Source: Alphaproteobacteria bacterium (GTDB taxonomy: Bacteria > Pseudomonadota > Alphaproteobacteria > Puniceispirillales > Puniceispirillaceae). From it: a stretch of DNA of 37,578 nucleotides. The notes below the pieces were generated by a model. The model was given only the letters and a program-made list of their open reading frames with translations, was not told the origin of the DNA and did no database searches. Position 1 is the stretch's first letter. Every line of letters begins with the position of its first letter. Position numbers and translations under genes: made by a program. Where the stretch lies: contig WTHY01000185.1 in the NCBI GenBank assembly GCA_011522945.1, forward strand, positions 1 to 37,578. The letters are read 5' to 3'. Below, in pieces: positions 1-9,920 of the stretch.

Positions 1-740
<740 letters not shown>

Positions 741-1400
741 TTAGGATTTATTTATAATTGCCTGTATAGGCTTAAAAGAGCGGCGATGCTCAGGACAAGG
801 GCCATGCGTGTAAAGCGCCTCTTGATGTGCCTTTGTGCCATAGCCTTTATGTTTGGCAAATCCATACACCGGATAGGTTTCATCTAAGATACACATTTGT
901 CTGTCACGTGCTTCTTTTGCCATGATTGACGCTGCAGCAATCGATAGGCTTCGTGAATCACCTTTAATGATAGCTTGTATCTCCGCGCCTTGGCATGAGG
1001 GAAGGGGCGGGACAAGATTACCATCTACCAATATCGCTGTAATTGGCTTGTCTAGGCGTTCAGTTAGAGTAGAAATAGCTCTATCCATAGCTGCAAAGGT
1101 CGCTGGTAACAGGCCTATCTCATCTATTTCACGTGAAGAGGCTTCGCCTACACCAAAAAGATGCGGCCCCATCATAAGTGCCGTTTCAATCCGGCGCCTA
1201 GCCAGAGCTGATAATTTTTTTGAATCAGTGAGGCCCTTAGGTACGTCATCAAGCTTATCTGGCGCAATCCAGAACGCAGCTGCCACAACGGGGCCAGCCC
1301 AAGGTCCGCGCCCAGCCTCATCAATCCCTATCACAATGGCATCATCTGGCCAGCCTGCCTCAAACTGATAATTTGGTCCCTCTTTATCTGTCTTATCCAC
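741..1400 (-). CDS. rnhB: Ribonuclease HII
   Basis: 219 residues, usual length for the family. RNase HII cleaves the RNA strand of RNA-DNA hybrids and initiates removal of single ribonucleotides from DNA. Visible motifs are GIDEAGRGPWAGPV (about residues 25-38, with the first two acidic ligands D and E), AILVDGN (third acidic residue) and KGDSRSLSIAAASIMAKEARDR. The C-terminal GYGTKAHQEAL is also typical. The start codon overlaps the 3' end of moaB by 8 bases, so the two are likely co-transcribed and translationally coupled. ccrM is the next gene downstream, as in other Alphaproteobacteria. Confidence 0.96.
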   Translation of the reverse strand: MDKTDKEGPNYQFEAGWPDDAIVIGIDEAGRGPWAGPVVAAAFWIAPDKLDDVPKGLTDSKKLSALARRRIETALMMGPHLFGVGEASSREIDEIGLLPATFAAMDRAISTLTERLDKPITAILVDGNLVPPLPSCQGAEIQAIIKGDSRSLSIAAASIMAKEARDRQMCILDETYPVYGFAKHKGYGTKAHQEALYTHGPCPEHRRSFKPIQAIINKS

Positions 1401-1956
1401 GTTTGCGGCCTGCTTTGCCTTGCTCTGTAAGACGCGGCATAATTTCTACAAAATTACAGGGCCGATGCCGTATATCTAGCTGATGCACTAGCAAATCGTC
1501 CCAGGCATCTTTGCAGGCAGATGGTGAGCCTGGCAGCGCAAATAAATAGGTACCGCTCGCAACACCTGCAACAGCTCGGCTTTGCAATGTGGATGTGCCA
1601 ATCTTTTGAAAGGATAGGAAGCGGAACATTTCACCAAATCCTTCTATCTCCTTGTCAAAAAGACTGCGAAACGCTTCTGGTGTCACATCTCGTCCCGTTA
1701 AGCCCGTACCACCTGTTGAAATCACAACATCAATATCTGACTGCGAAATAAAACCCTGCACAGCATCTGTAATCTCTGAAATCTCATCTGAGACAAGGGC
1801 ACGTGCCGCCAGATTATGTCCTGCAGCCTGTAACCTTTCAACCAGCAGATTACCGGATTTATCATCTTCCAGAGCTCGTGTGTCTGACACTGTCAAGACA
1901 GCTATATTTACAGGCAGAAATGAAATACTCTCATCCAGACGCGACATGGGTTTCAC
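1393..1956 (-). CDS. moaB: Molybdenum cofactor biosynthesis protein B (MoaB/MogA family)
   Basis: 187 residues. Proteins of this family bind molybdopterin and act in molybdenum-cofactor assembly (adenylylation of molybdopterin in MogA-type members). The recognisable core runs VNIAVLTVSDTRALEDDKSG, then VVISTGGTGLTGRDVTPEA (the TGGTG signature) and LFALPGSPSACKDAWDDLL. The stop overlaps rnhB by 8 bases, and slt ends 25 bases upstream, so slt-moaB-rnhB probably form one transcript. The N-terminus offers two nearby methionines (residues 1 and 4); I keep the longer form. No other Mo-cofactor gene is visible in the window. Confidence 0.93.
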   Translation of the reverse strand: MKPMSRLDESISFLPVNIAVLTVSDTRALEDDKSGNLLVERLQAAGHNLAARALVSDEISEITDAVQGFISQSDIDVVISTGGTGLTGRDVTPEAFRSLFDKEIEGFGEMFRFLSFQKIGTSTLQSRAVAGVASGTYLFALPGSPSACKDAWDDLLVHQLDIRHRPCNFVEIMPRLTEQGKAGRKRG

Positions 1957-1981
1957 TATTCCTTATCCTGTGATGTAGGCG

Positions 1982-3781
1982 TTACTCGTTATATCCCAGC
2001 AACAAGCCCACATGGTCAACCGTGCGCCTTGTAGAGACGACATCACGCAAAACAGGCATGTCCTCACCATATTTTATGCGATAAAATGACATATCTGTTA
2101 AAACAGACTTTATGTAATTGCGCGTTTCTCTTGCTGGCAGACCTTCAATCATTAAAAACACATCATCATGATAGTCTAATTTGCGCAGCCATTTCGATAA
2201 ATTACCAGGCCCGCCATTATAAGCCGCAAGCAGCTTGACAAGAGAGCCATCAACAATGCGCTCATTCAGCAAATGCACAATATATTTCTGGGCAATTTCA
2301 AGATTTAGCTCAGGGTCATGCAATAAATGCCGATGTACATTCCGATACCGTCTATCTTGTGTCACAAACGCAGCTGTTGCTGGCATTAATTGCATCATAC
2401 CGGTTGCCCGTACTGAACTTCTGGCAGTTGGGATAAAGCTGGATTCTTTGCGTGCTATGGCCCAAACCAGCGCCTGATCTACTTGAAAGGCCTGCTCTAT
2501 AATGGGCTCAGGATAGAGTGCGGCATAATAAATTTCGCCTGTATCCTGACGCAACACATCTGCCACGCGGAATGCGAGCCCTGGCATATTATGCTCTAGG
2601 GCAAACACCATAATATCACGGCGTCGATTATCATCAGCCTCTGGAAACAGATAGCGCAATTCACGGGAGGCCGCATTTGCCTGACCAACCTGCAGCAAAG
2701 CAAGCACGCGTCTGCCACCGCGGCTCTTTGTCAACCAGGCCGCAAAATCATCTGATAAAGCTGGTAGGCTGAAATCCAATTGCCGTATTTGACCTGTTGC
2801 CTGTAGCGCCATCATGCCATAAAAGCGCTGCGGATATTGTGCAGCAATATCCAGATAGACCATTGCTTTGGCAGGTCTGCCCTCACGCAATTCAAGTCTA
2901 TGAGCCCAGAAAGCCGCACTAGACCGCAACACATCAGGCGCATCTTCAATCTCTGCCAGCGTGCGCATAAACATACCTGACAACGCATATTGATGCGTGC
3001 GCCAAGCTGCCAGACCACCTGCCCAATACGCCATATAGGCTTTATCTTTACCTTTGGCGATTGCTTGACGTGCTGCTCGTATCGCTTTGTCATCAAGCCC
3101 AAAAATAAAATAGCCATGCGCGATTTCACCGCGAAGCGTGGCCTCTTCAACTGAGGTTAAATATCGTAGCGTTCCTTTTTGGGAGAGGTATTCATTAGCA
3201 TTGGTTGGCTGTTTACGCCTAATCAGCCTGCGAATATCGGCGGCTATCTGCGCCGTCTTGCGCGGACTTGCCCGTCCTGAGCGACTCATTGGAATGTAAG
3301 GGCGCCAGCTTTGATACAGATGTGTACCCACACCTTTCAGATAGCCAGATTTTGGTTTCTGCGCAGCGGCTGCAGTTTTCGGCTTACGTTTATCAGCCAA
3401 CCATTTAATCCGGCTAGCATCAGGATGGTCGTTATAAACAGACAGCCAATCACGTAATTCAGAAAATTTTGACCGATAGACTGTTGGATGCAGATATCGC
3501 TGTGCCTGAACATGACCCATGAGCATTTTATTCTGAACACGTGCAATCAGCCCATCTGCTTGCGATAATTTGCCTAACTCCTGTAGCAAAAATATCTCTT
3601 CATATAAGACAACATCACCAGCACTTAACGGCTTGGGCAAATCTTGATTATCAACGGCACGCGCTGCACTTATCGGCAGGATCATAGCCAATGCAAGGCC
3701 AACAAAACCAAGATAGCTCCATTTCAAGGCTATAGATTTCATAGCTTTAAATAGCGATGATAAGAGCTGCATATATCTCAT
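1982..3781 (-). CDS. slt: Soluble lytic murein transglycosylase (Slt70-like)
   Basis: 599 residues. The enzyme cleaves peptidoglycan glycan strands in the periplasm to 1,6-anhydromuropeptides. A hydrophobic export signal covers about residues 17-40, ending ISAARA. A long alpha-helical superhelical region follows. The C-terminal SLT domain shows AIARKESSFIPTARS with the catalytic glutamate at residue 446, then ATGMMQLMPATA and LLAAYNGGPGNLSKW. The start overlaps the stop of the uracil-DNA glycosylase by one base, so translation may be coupled. Internal methionines at residues 4 and 14 could also be starts and would give a shorter signal peptide. Confidence 0.93.
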   Translation of the reverse strand: MRYMQLLSSLFKAMKSIALKWSYLGFVGLALAMILPISAARAVDNQDLPKPLSAGDVVLYEEIFLLQELGKLSQADGLIARVQNKMLMGHVQAQRYLHPTVYRSKFSELRDWLSVYNDHPDASRIKWLADKRKPKTAAAAQKPKSGYLKGVGTHLYQSWRPYIPMSRSGRASPRKTAQIAADIRRLIRRKQPTNANEYLSQKGTLRYLTSVEEATLRGEIAHGYFIFGLDDKAIRAARQAIAKGKDKAYMAYWAGGLAAWRTHQYALSGMFMRTLAEIEDAPDVLRSSAAFWAHRLELREGRPAKAMVYLDIAAQYPQRFYGMMALQATGQIRQLDFSLPALSDDFAAWLTKSRGGRRVLALLQVGQANAASRELRYLFPEADDNRRRDIMVFALEHNMPGLAFRVADVLRQDTGEIYYAALYPEPIIEQAFQVDQALVWAIARKESSFIPTARSSVRATGMMQLMPATAAFVTQDRRYRNVHRHLLHDPELNLEIAQKYIVHLLNERIVDGSLVKLLAAYNGGPGNLSKWLRKLDYHDDVFLMIEGLPARETRNYIKSVLTDMSFYRIKYGEDMPVLRDVVSTRRTVDHVGLLLGYNE

Positions 3782-4611
3782 TATATTTTGTCACTCATAA
3801 ATTGCTGTAATTGCAACAAATCCTGATAGCTTAGGCGCTTTTGCCCCGGTGATCGCAATAAATAGGCTGGATGCAGGCTTGGCAATACGGGCACAGGTGC
3901 TTCAAGTCCGAAATCACGTTCAACAATACGACCGCGTAATTTCAATATTCCTGTTGTTTCATCAAGCAATAATTTTGCCGAACTCCCTCCCAGCGCCATA
4001 ATAATGCGTGGTGATTTTAATTGAATATGTCTTTGCAAAAACGGCCAAAGCATCTGTGTTTCCTCAACCGTTGGTGTCCGATTGCCCGGCGGACGCCATG
4101 GCAGGATATTGCAAATATAGACAGATGTTCTATCAAGCCCGATAGCATGCAGCATTTTATCTAACAGCTGACCGGCGGCACCAACAAATGGTAGACCAAC
4201 CCTATCCTCATCACGGCCTGGTGCCTCACCAATTAACATAATCTCAGCCTCTGGATTTCCATCGGCAAAGACAAGGTTGCTTGCTGTCTGTTTCAATGCA
4301 CAACCATCAAAAGTCGCAAGGGCTTGTTTTAGCTCGTCCAGACTTTCTATGTGCGATAAATCTTGAGACATGCCTGTCGTAATAGCCGTTTGTTTTGACG
4401 GCGAGGCTGGCGCTGTGGCAAGCGGCATATCTGCTACAGTTTCCCGCAGCTCGGATATGGGTGGTGCGGGCTGTGTTTGTGGCGATGGGGTTTGTAAACA
4501 GCGCGACAAAGCTATAGCTGTATAATCTGCCGGCGGTGTATCAAGCAACGTAGCATCAGCTCCAATAGCAATTTGCCAGGCAAGTGCTTCTTTTAGCTGC
4601 TCACGATCCAT
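3781..4611 (-). CDS. Uracil-DNA glycosylase, family 4-like, lacking most Fe-S ligands
   Basis: 276 residues. It should remove uracil from DNA in base-excision repair. The catalytic domain occupies the C-terminal two thirds: GEAPG (128-132), [29 protein letters not shown] and the HPAYLLR motif (247-253). Family 4 enzymes bind a 4Fe-4S cluster with four cysteines. Aligning to the consensus from memory, only C104 is kept, and the other three positions are F101, W172 and L188. The N-terminal 100 residues are proline/glutamine-rich and low-complexity, but begin with a short conserved-looking helix ([13 protein letters not shown]). It is the first gene of a leftward group with slt, moaB and rnhB. 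The name family 4-like is safe; cluster loss is inference. Confidence 0.88.
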   Translation of the reverse strand: MDREQLKEALAWQIAIGADATLLDTPPADYTAIALSRCLQTPSPQTQPAPPISELRETVADMPLATAPASPSKQTAITTGMSQDLSHIESLDELKQALATFDGCALKQTASNLVFADGNPEAEIMLIGEAPGRDEDRVGLPFVGAAGQLLDKMLHAIGLDRTSVYICNILPWRPPGNRTPTVEETQMLWPFLQRHIQLKSPRIIMALGGSSAKLLLDETTGILKLRGRIVERDFGLEAPVPVLPSLHPAYLLRSPGQKRLSYQDLLQLQQFMSDKI

Positions 4612-5262
4612 GCCTGGTTTACCTCTATCCTTGCCTGTTCAGCGGCCTATTGGCCCACATTAGTTTTGGCGTATTTATCATGCCTATTTTCCAATCAGTT
4701 TTCCAACCAATTCTGAGACCAATTCCACCGCCACTTTTTAGGCCCATTCGCCAAAACATGCGCAAGCCATATTGCCAAAAGATTTGGCTACTCATTTGCC
4801 AGGCAAGGCTCCGGCTAATTTTCTGGCCAATTCTCTGGCCAATTCTCTGGCCAATTTTCCGGCCAATTTTCCGGCCACTTTGCCAGCTTATTTGCTGACC
4901 CATTTGGTAACGCATCTGCTGACCTGATAGTTGGCCTGATAGTTGGCCTGCATCTCTGCCAGCAAAATGACGTTGCTGTTTGATGGGCCTCCACTCGCAA
5001 TTTAGGCGTGTTTCCCTAAAAAAACAGCCCTGATTTAACGAGCCTGTGATTTAGACACCACACATAATCTCACGTAATATTGTCATAGAATGTTTCCAGT
5101 TTTTGCGCAATCTGTCTTCGTTGTGAAAAAACATGTCCTGTTCACAAAAAATTACTGTACAAATCCGCCTAACATCGTCTTTGTCTTTAGAAACGGAATA
5201 AGACAGTAATTGCGTGGCTAACAGCATAATGCGCTAGAGGATAAAATAGGCGGAGAAAGTAA
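4612..5262. other. 651-bp intergenic region between the divergent udg and etfQO genes
   Basis: No gene is supported. The left half is the 12-bp repeat array. The right half (4961-5262) is ordinary AT-rich sequence that must hold the etfQO promoter. I found no confident -35/-10 pair. The etfQO ribosome-binding site (GGAG at about 5252-5255) ends the region. Open frames across 4584-5000 on both strands exist only because the repeat unit lacks stop codons. Confidence 0.6.
4625..4960. repeat. Degenerate 12-bp phased tandem repeat array (about 28 units)
   Basis: Five adjacent units at 4817-4876 fit AATTYTCYGGCC almost perfectly. Reading outwards in strict 12-base steps, diverged units in the same phase continue to about 4625 on the left and 4960 on the right, for example CATTTGCCAGGC (4793), CATCTGCTGACC (4913) and two identical TGATAGTTGGCC units (4925-4948). 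Because 12 is a multiple of three, every reading frame through it gives a four-residue periodic peptide (such as WPEN repeats), which creates spurious ORFs. The well-preserved centre and decayed flanks suggest an old tandem expansion. Function unknown. Confidence 0.8.
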
Positions 5263-6897
5263 ATGGAACGCGAATCCATGGAATTTGATGTAGTGATTGT
5301 TGGCGGTGGACCATCAGGTCTATCAGCAGCAATTAGGCTAAAGCAGCTAGCCGCAGAACAGGATAAGGATATATCTGTCTGTCTCATTGAAAAAGGCAGT
5401 GAGGTTGGTGCGCATATCTTGTCCGGAGCTGTATTGGAGCCTCGCGCCTTAAATGAGCTGATTCCAGACTGGGCAGATAAAGGTGCACCGCTAGATACAG
5501 CTGTAAAAACAGATAAATTTATCTATCTGACAAAATCAGGTTCCTTCCGTCTGCCAACACCGCCACAAATGAATAATCATGGCAATTATATCATCTCACT
5601 TGGCAATTTCTGCCGTTGGCTCGGAGAGCAGGCTGAGGCAATGGGTGTTGAAATTTATCCTGGCTTCCCAGCAGCTGAAGTTCTCTATGCTGAAGATGGC
5701 TCTGTCCGCGGTATTGCAACTGGCGATATGGGTATAGGCAAAGATGGCGAACAGACTGACGGTTATATGCGCGGTATGGAGCTGCTTGGTAAACAGACAA
5801 TTTTTGCTGAAGGTTGTCGTGGTCACCTAACAAAAACATTGTTTGAAACTTTTGATTTACGTGAAGGCAAAGACCCGCAAACCTATGCTATTGGCATTAA
5901 AGAGCTTTGGGATATTGATCCTGAAAAATCCAAGCCAGGAACAGTGTGGCATTCTGTTGGCTGGCCTTTATCTACTGATACATATGGCGGCTCATTTCTC
6001 TATCATTTAAATGGAAATCAAGTGGCTGTTGGTTATGTTGTTGGTCTGGATTACAGCAACCCGCACCTATCACCTTTTGAAGAATTCCAACGTTTCAAAA
6101 CACATCCAGCTGTGCGAGATGTATTTGAGGGCGGTCGGCGTGTTTCATATGGCGCACGTGCGCTGAATGAGGGCGGCTTCCAGTCCGTGCCAAAATTAAC
6201 ATTCCCAGGCGGCTGTCTGGTGGGATGTACAGCAGGCTTTTTGAATGTGCCTAAAATCAAAGGCACACATACAGCCATGAAATCTGGGATGCTGGCAGCT
6301 GAGGCGATCTTTGACCAACTTGCCTCTGAGCAGCCAACAGCTGAACCTGTATCTTATGCAGCAAATCTGGAAAATAGCTGGTTATGGAAAGAGCTTTATA
6401 AGGTGCGTAATATCCGCCCTTCCTTTAATCGCGGCTTCTATTTCGGCATGGTCTATTCTGCATTGGATACATATATTTTACGTGGCAATGCGCCTTGGAC
6501 CTTCAAGCATCATGAAGATCATAAAAGCCTGAAAAAAGCATCTGAAGCGCCAAAAATTGACTATCCAAAGCCAGATGGCATTGTCAGCTTTGACAGGAAT
6601 TCATCTGTATTTCTATCCGGCACAAATCACGAAGAAAATCAGCCAGCACATTTAACGCTGAAAGATGCAAGCGTGCCAATTGCCCATAATCTGGCGCTGT
6701 ATGACGCGCCTGAGCAGCGCTATTGCCCTGCTGGTGTTTATGAGATTGTGCGTGAAGATGATGGTAGTAATCCACGTCTGCAAATAAATGCACAGAATTG
6801 TGTCCACTGCAAAACCTGTGATATTAAAGATCCAACACAAAATATTAGATGGGTAACGCCTGAAGGCGGCGGCGGGCCAAATTATCCAAATATGTAA
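5263..6897 (+). CDS. etfQO: Electron transfer flavoprotein-ubiquinone oxidoreductase
   Basis: 544 residues, matching the family. This membrane-associated enzyme passes electrons from reduced electron transfer flavoprotein to ubiquinone, linking fatty- and amino-acid dehydrogenases to the respiratory chain. The N-terminal FAD-binding motif is [17 protein letters not shown] (about residues 10-26). GIKELWDI and the stretch [21 protein letters not shown] are characteristic. The C-terminal ferredoxin-like domain has the four 4Fe-4S cysteines C488, C513, C516 and C519 (RYCPAG and [13 protein letters not shown]). The start is supported by a GGAG site about 7 bases upstream; a second in-frame ATG lies six codons in. 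No etfAB genes are visible nearby. The gene ends just before a hairpin. Confidence 0.96.
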   Translation: MERESMEFDVVIVGGGPSGLSAAIRLKQLAAEQDKDISVCLIEKGSEVGAHILSGAVLEPRALNELIPDWADKGAPLDTAVKTDKFIYLTKSGSFRLPTPPQMNNHGNYIISLGNFCRWLGEQAEAMGVEIYPGFPAAEVLYAEDGSVRGIATGDMGIGKDGEQTDGYMRGMELLGKQTIFAEGCRGHLTKTLFETFDLREGKDPQTYAIGIKELWDIDPEKSKPGTVWHSVGWPLSTDTYGGSFLYHLNGNQVAVGYVVGLDYSNPHLSPFEEFQRFKTHPAVRDVFEGGRRVSYGARALNEGGFQSVPKLTFPGGCLVGCTAGFLNVPKIKGTHTAMKSGMLAAEAIFDQLASEQPTAEPVSYAANLENSWLWKELYKVRNIRPSFNRGFYFGMVYSALDTYILRGNAPWTFKHHEDHKSLKKASEAPKIDYPKPDGIVSFDRNSSVFLSGTNHEENQPAHLTLKDASVPIAHNLALYDAPEQRYCPAGVYEIVREDDGSNPRLQINAQNCVHCKTCDIKDPTQNIRWVTPEGGGGPNYPNM

Positions 6898-6898
6898 C

Positions 6899-6921
6899 AG
6901 GGCAAACATCTGATTTGCCCT
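6899..6921 (+). terminator. Hairpin between etfQO and the TPR lipoprotein gene
   Basis: AGGGCAAA and TTTGCCCT form a perfect 8-bp stem around a 7-base loop, two bases after the etfQO stop codon. No T-run follows, so it may be an RNA-stabilising or attenuating structure rather than a true intrinsic terminator. It covers the upstream TTG that could otherwise be a start for the next gene, which favours the downstream ATG. Confidence 0.45.
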
Positions 6922-6941
6922 ATACAGAAAGGCAAAATCTG

Positions 6942-8744
6942 ATGCCCTCGACATGCCAGCACGGCACGCGCATTATAACTGGTTTGGCAGGCTTTATGCC
7001 TGCCAGCCTAATCGCACTGTGCCTGGTTATATCAGGATGTTCGACTTCTTCCATCGACACAGTATCACAATCTAACCCTGCACCATCTCAACAGGCTGAT
7101 GACAGCTTATCACCTCCGCAACTTGAGCAATTCGTGCCAGGACCTGCCTTAAGCACAGATAGTGATGCTGCAAATTATCTTATCGGCCATACCGCCCTTA
7201 CGCTTCGCGATCTTGATGTCGCCGCCGACTATTTCACACGTACGCTTGCTGGCGATAAGACCAATCCAGATTTGCTACAACGCAGTTTTCTAACATTGTA
7301 TCAAACAGGACAAATTGATGAGGCTGCTATTATCGCCCGCCAGATTGAGGCTGCAAATATAAGCTTGCCATTATCATCTGAACCAGCAGCTGTCATTGCT
7401 ATAACAAATGCAGATTGGGACGCAGCTCAGGCATTATCTGATCAGATGCTGGCATCAGGCGGTGCCTCGAATCTTGCCTATCTAACCTCTATCTGGAGTA
7501 AATTTGCACGTGGCCAGGAGACAGCGGCCTTGTCAGATATGACACGCTTTTCCCGCGACATGACAGGTGCAGATATACCCCCTTTCATGTATTTGCACCT
7601 CTCACATTTAGCTGAGCTGTCCGACCAGCCTGACTCAGCACGTGCCTATTTAGATTTCATTTTGAATGGTGGGGCTGAAAGTGCAGAGGTAATTATATCT
7701 GCAGCAGCAAGCTACTGGCGTCTTGGCAAAGAGGATGTGGCAACCCAGCTATTAACTGACAGATTGGGCAGCAACTTTTACGCACCAAAATTGCTAGACC
7801 AAATGCAAAGTGCCGCCTCAGAGCTTACGCGCCCCCTCACATTACAGCGCGCTGTTGCACAGTCTATTTTAGATGAAGCATGGTTGAATGCTAATCAATC
7901 AGGATCAGGTTTGCTGATGCCACATGCCTATCTTGCGCTTCGTATCGACCCAGAGCTTCATGCCGCCCGCTTTGTGCTAGCACAGCTCTATACAGCGATG
8001 AATAAGTTAGATATGGCACAGCAATTCCTGGATGCGATCCCACACACCAGCGTCTGGTCCCAGCCTGCTACATTTTTACATATCAATATCCTGATTGAAA
8101 AAGAAGCACTTGCAGATGCGCGCACGCGCCTAACCACAGAATTAGACGCCTGGCCGGAAAATAGACGTCTATATCATTTGCTAGGTGATCTATATCGCAG
8201 AGATAGGTTATGTGAAGACGCACTTACAGCTTATGCAGATGCAGAAAAACGAGGAGACAGATCAGGTGCACTCTATCGAAGCAAAGGGGTTTGTTATGCT
8301 GAATTGCAGGAGATGGCCTTAGCCGAAGATAATCTTCAGCGTGCCATTGATCTAAATCCAAATGATGCGAGTGCATTAAATTATCTTGGATATTTATGGG
8401 CAGATGAGGGCAGAAATCTAGACCGCGCACTCAGCTATATTGAAGATGCTGTGAGATTGCGTCCTGATAGTGGCTATTACGCAGATTCTCTTGGCTGGGT
8501 ATATTACCGGATGGATGAATTAGACCTGTCAGTGTCCTGGCTGGAAAAAGCATTCCAGCTCACGCCAGGGGACATCGTGATTTCAGAACATCTGGCAGAT
8601 GCCTATTGGCGTGTCGGACGCTGGCATGAAGCACGTTATAAATGGCATTATGCTCTTGAGCTAGCAGATGCAGCAGATGATATTGCACGTATTGAGGCGA
8701 AATTAGCGCTGGAACATAACATGCCCCTGCCATCACAAGATTAA
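6942..8744 (+). CDS. TPR-repeat outer-membrane or periplasmic lipoprotein
   Basis: 600 residues from the chosen ATG, which has AAAGG about 10 bases upstream; an in-frame TTG at 6915 lies within a hairpin and looks less likely. The N-terminus is a lipoprotein signal: basic residues, a hydrophobic stretch, and the lipobox VISGC with the lipidated cysteine at residue 33. The remainder is a chain of tetratricopeptide-like helical repeats, clearest near the C-terminus (ASALNYLGYLWADEG, YYADSLGWVYYRM, IVISEHLADAYWRVGRWHEA). TPR lipoproteins of this kind are common in Alphaproteobacteria and act as scaffolds; the specific partner is unknown. It lies between etfQO and ispE on the same strand, 55 bases before ispE. 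Confidence 0.85.
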   Translation: MPSTCQHGTRIITGLAGFMPASLIALCLVISGCSTSSIDTVSQSNPAPSQQADDSLSPPQLEQFVPGPALSTDSDAANYLIGHTALTLRDLDVAADYFTRTLAGDKTNPDLLQRSFLTLYQTGQIDEAAIIARQIEAANISLPLSSEPAAVIAITNADWDAAQALSDQMLASGGASNLAYLTSIWSKFARGQETAALSDMTRFSRDMTGADIPPFMYLHLSHLAELSDQPDSARAYLDFILNGGAESAEVIISAAASYWRLGKEDVATQLLTDRLGSNFYAPKLLDQMQSAASELTRPLTLQRAVAQSILDEAWLNANQSGSGLLMPHAYLALRIDPELHAARFVLAQLYTAMNKLDMAQQFLDAIPHTSVWSQPATFLHINILIEKEALADARTRLTTELDAWPENRRLYHLLGDLYRRDRLCEDALTAYADAEKRGDRSGALYRSKGVCYAELQEMALAEDNLQRAIDLNPNDASALNYLGYLWADEGRNLDRALSYIEDAVRLRPDSGYYADSLGWVYYRMDELDLSVSWLEKAFQLTPGDIVISEHLADAYWRVGRWHEARYKWHYALELADAADDIARIEAKLALEHNMPLPSQD

Positions 8745-8799
8745 TGATATGCACCCTTACTGTAACCTGACCATATAATAGGCCAGCAGCTTGAAACAT

Positions 8800-9729
8800 A
8801 TGAAACAGATGATCAGCCTTACAGCGCCAGCAAAAATCAACCTGAATCTGAACATCTTGGGCAAGCGAGATGATGGGTATCATGAGCTTGTATCACTGGT
8901 TGGATTCTCGGAATTTGGCGATCTGCTAAACTTCAGTCCAGCAGCTGAAGACAGGCTCATCATAGAAGGCAGAGATGCTGAAATACTGCACCAGGATAAA
9001 ACTGATAATTTGATTAGCAAAGCACGTGATGGTCTGCGCAGCTTGGGCGTTGATGTACCGCCAACCGAAATTCGCCTCGAAAAACATATACCTATTGGCG
9101 GCGGCCTTGGTGGTGGCAGTTCAGATGCAGCAACTACCATCCGTGGCTTGATACATTTATATGACCTGACCATCTCGAAAGATGAACTTCATAAATTAGC
9201 CTGTAATTTGGGGGCTGATGTACCAGCCTGCTTGCAGCCTGGTTGGAAAATTATGGCTGGTATTGGTGAGCGTATCTTACCGCTTGATAGCCACAATTTT
9301 GCGCCAAATATCCATGTAGCAACACCCTATATCACGCTAGCAAACCCAGCTATACATGTAAGCACTGCCAGTATTTTTTCAGACCTAAATGCCGCATCAG
9401 AAGCAAGAGATGTATTACAGGCTCGGCAAGCAAAAATAACTCAGGACATCATAGCCTGCTGGGACATGCGGAATTGGTCATCTGCACTAGCTCTAGGCAA
9501 TGATCTGACAGCGCCTGCTATTACAAATTGTGCTGCCATTGCAATGTTGCTAGAGCAAATAGACCGTCTGTCTGATAAACAAACATTATATGGCTATGCT
9601 ATGTCTGGAAGTGGTTCAAGCTGCTTTGCTTTATTTTCAGAAGCAGCAGCTGCAAAGGCGCTCTCTGAAAAACTGAATCAAGCTGGATATTGGGCTACAG
9701 CCACAGCAATGAGAAATACGGAAGGCTAA
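8800..9729 (+). CDS. ispE: 4-diphosphocytidyl-2-C-methyl-D-erythritol kinase
   Basis: 309 residues from the ATG at 8800. The enzyme phosphorylates the 2-hydroxyl of CDP-methylerythritol in the non-mevalonate (MEP) isoprenoid pathway. The GHMP-kinase signature is PIGGGLGGGSSDAATT, preceded by the N-terminal APAKINLNLNILGKRDDGYHEL and followed near the C-terminus by the third motif SGSGSSCFALF. Start choice is uncertain: TTG 8791, ATG 8800 and ATG 8809 are all in frame, none with a strong ribosome-binding site. It follows the TPR lipoprotein closely, and a tRNA gene follows it. Confidence 0.95.
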   Translation: MKQMISLTAPAKINLNLNILGKRDDGYHELVSLVGFSEFGDLLNFSPAAEDRLIIEGRDAEILHQDKTDNLISKARDGLRSLGVDVPPTEIRLEKHIPIGGGLGGGSSDAATTIRGLIHLYDLTISKDELHKLACNLGADVPACLQPGWKIMAGIGERILPLDSHNFAPNIHVATPYITLANPAIHVSTASIFSDLNAASEARDVLQARQAKITQDIIACWDMRNWSSALALGNDLTAPAITNCAAIAMLLEQIDRLSDKQTLYGYAMSGSGSSCFALFSEAAAAKALSEKLNQAGYWATATAMRNTEG

Positions 9730-9784
9730 AACAAAAAAACCGCCATCCTAATGCGATTTTCTAAAAAAAGCTGATGATTTTTGA

Positions 9785-9812
9785 TTGATCCGCCAAGTAG
9801 AGGTAACTATAG
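9785..9812 (+). promoter_or_regulatory. Candidate promoter for tRNA-Gln
   Basis: TTGATC (9785-9790) and CTATAG (9807-9812) are separated by 16 bases and lie about 33 bases before the tRNA. This resembles the alphaproteobacterial TTGAC/CTATA housekeeping promoter. Position and motif only; not tested. Confidence 0.4.
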
Positions 9813-9845
9813 TGCGGCGACCATAGCGTAAATGACAGCGCATAT

Positions 9846-9920
9846 TGGGGCGTGGCCAAGTGGTAAGGCAGCGGTTTTTGGTACCGTGTATCGCAGGTTC
9901 GAATCCTGCCGCCCCAGCCA
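9846..9920 (+). tRNA. tRNA-Gln (anticodon UUG)
   Basis: 75 bases including an encoded 3' CCA. The acceptor stem TGGGGCG pairs with CGCCCCA, starting with the U-A pair typical of tRNA-Gln. The D arm GCC/GGC, anticodon stem GCGGT/ACCGT with loop TTTTGGT (anticodon TTG, reading CAA) and the T arm with GGTTCGAATCC all fold. The discriminator base is G. It stands alone between ispE and the response regulator gene; no integrase or duplicated 3' end was seen next to it. Confidence 0.96.

Noticed and set aside
4584-5000. Open frames on both strands with four-residue repeats (for example repeated WPEN or WPIL/FRPI)
   Set aside because: They follow from the 12-bp repeat unit being a multiple of three and free of stop codons in several frames. 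No ribosome-binding site, domain or consistent start supports a protein.
6915-6941. Upstream TTG start for the TPR lipoprotein
   Set aside because: The TTG lies inside the stem of the hairpin after etfQO; the ATG at 6942 has an AAAGG site and gives a standard lipoprotein signal.
9846-9920. tRNA-Gln as an integration site for a mobile element
   Set aside because: No integrase, no repeated 3' tRNA fragment and no accessory genes were seen nearby.
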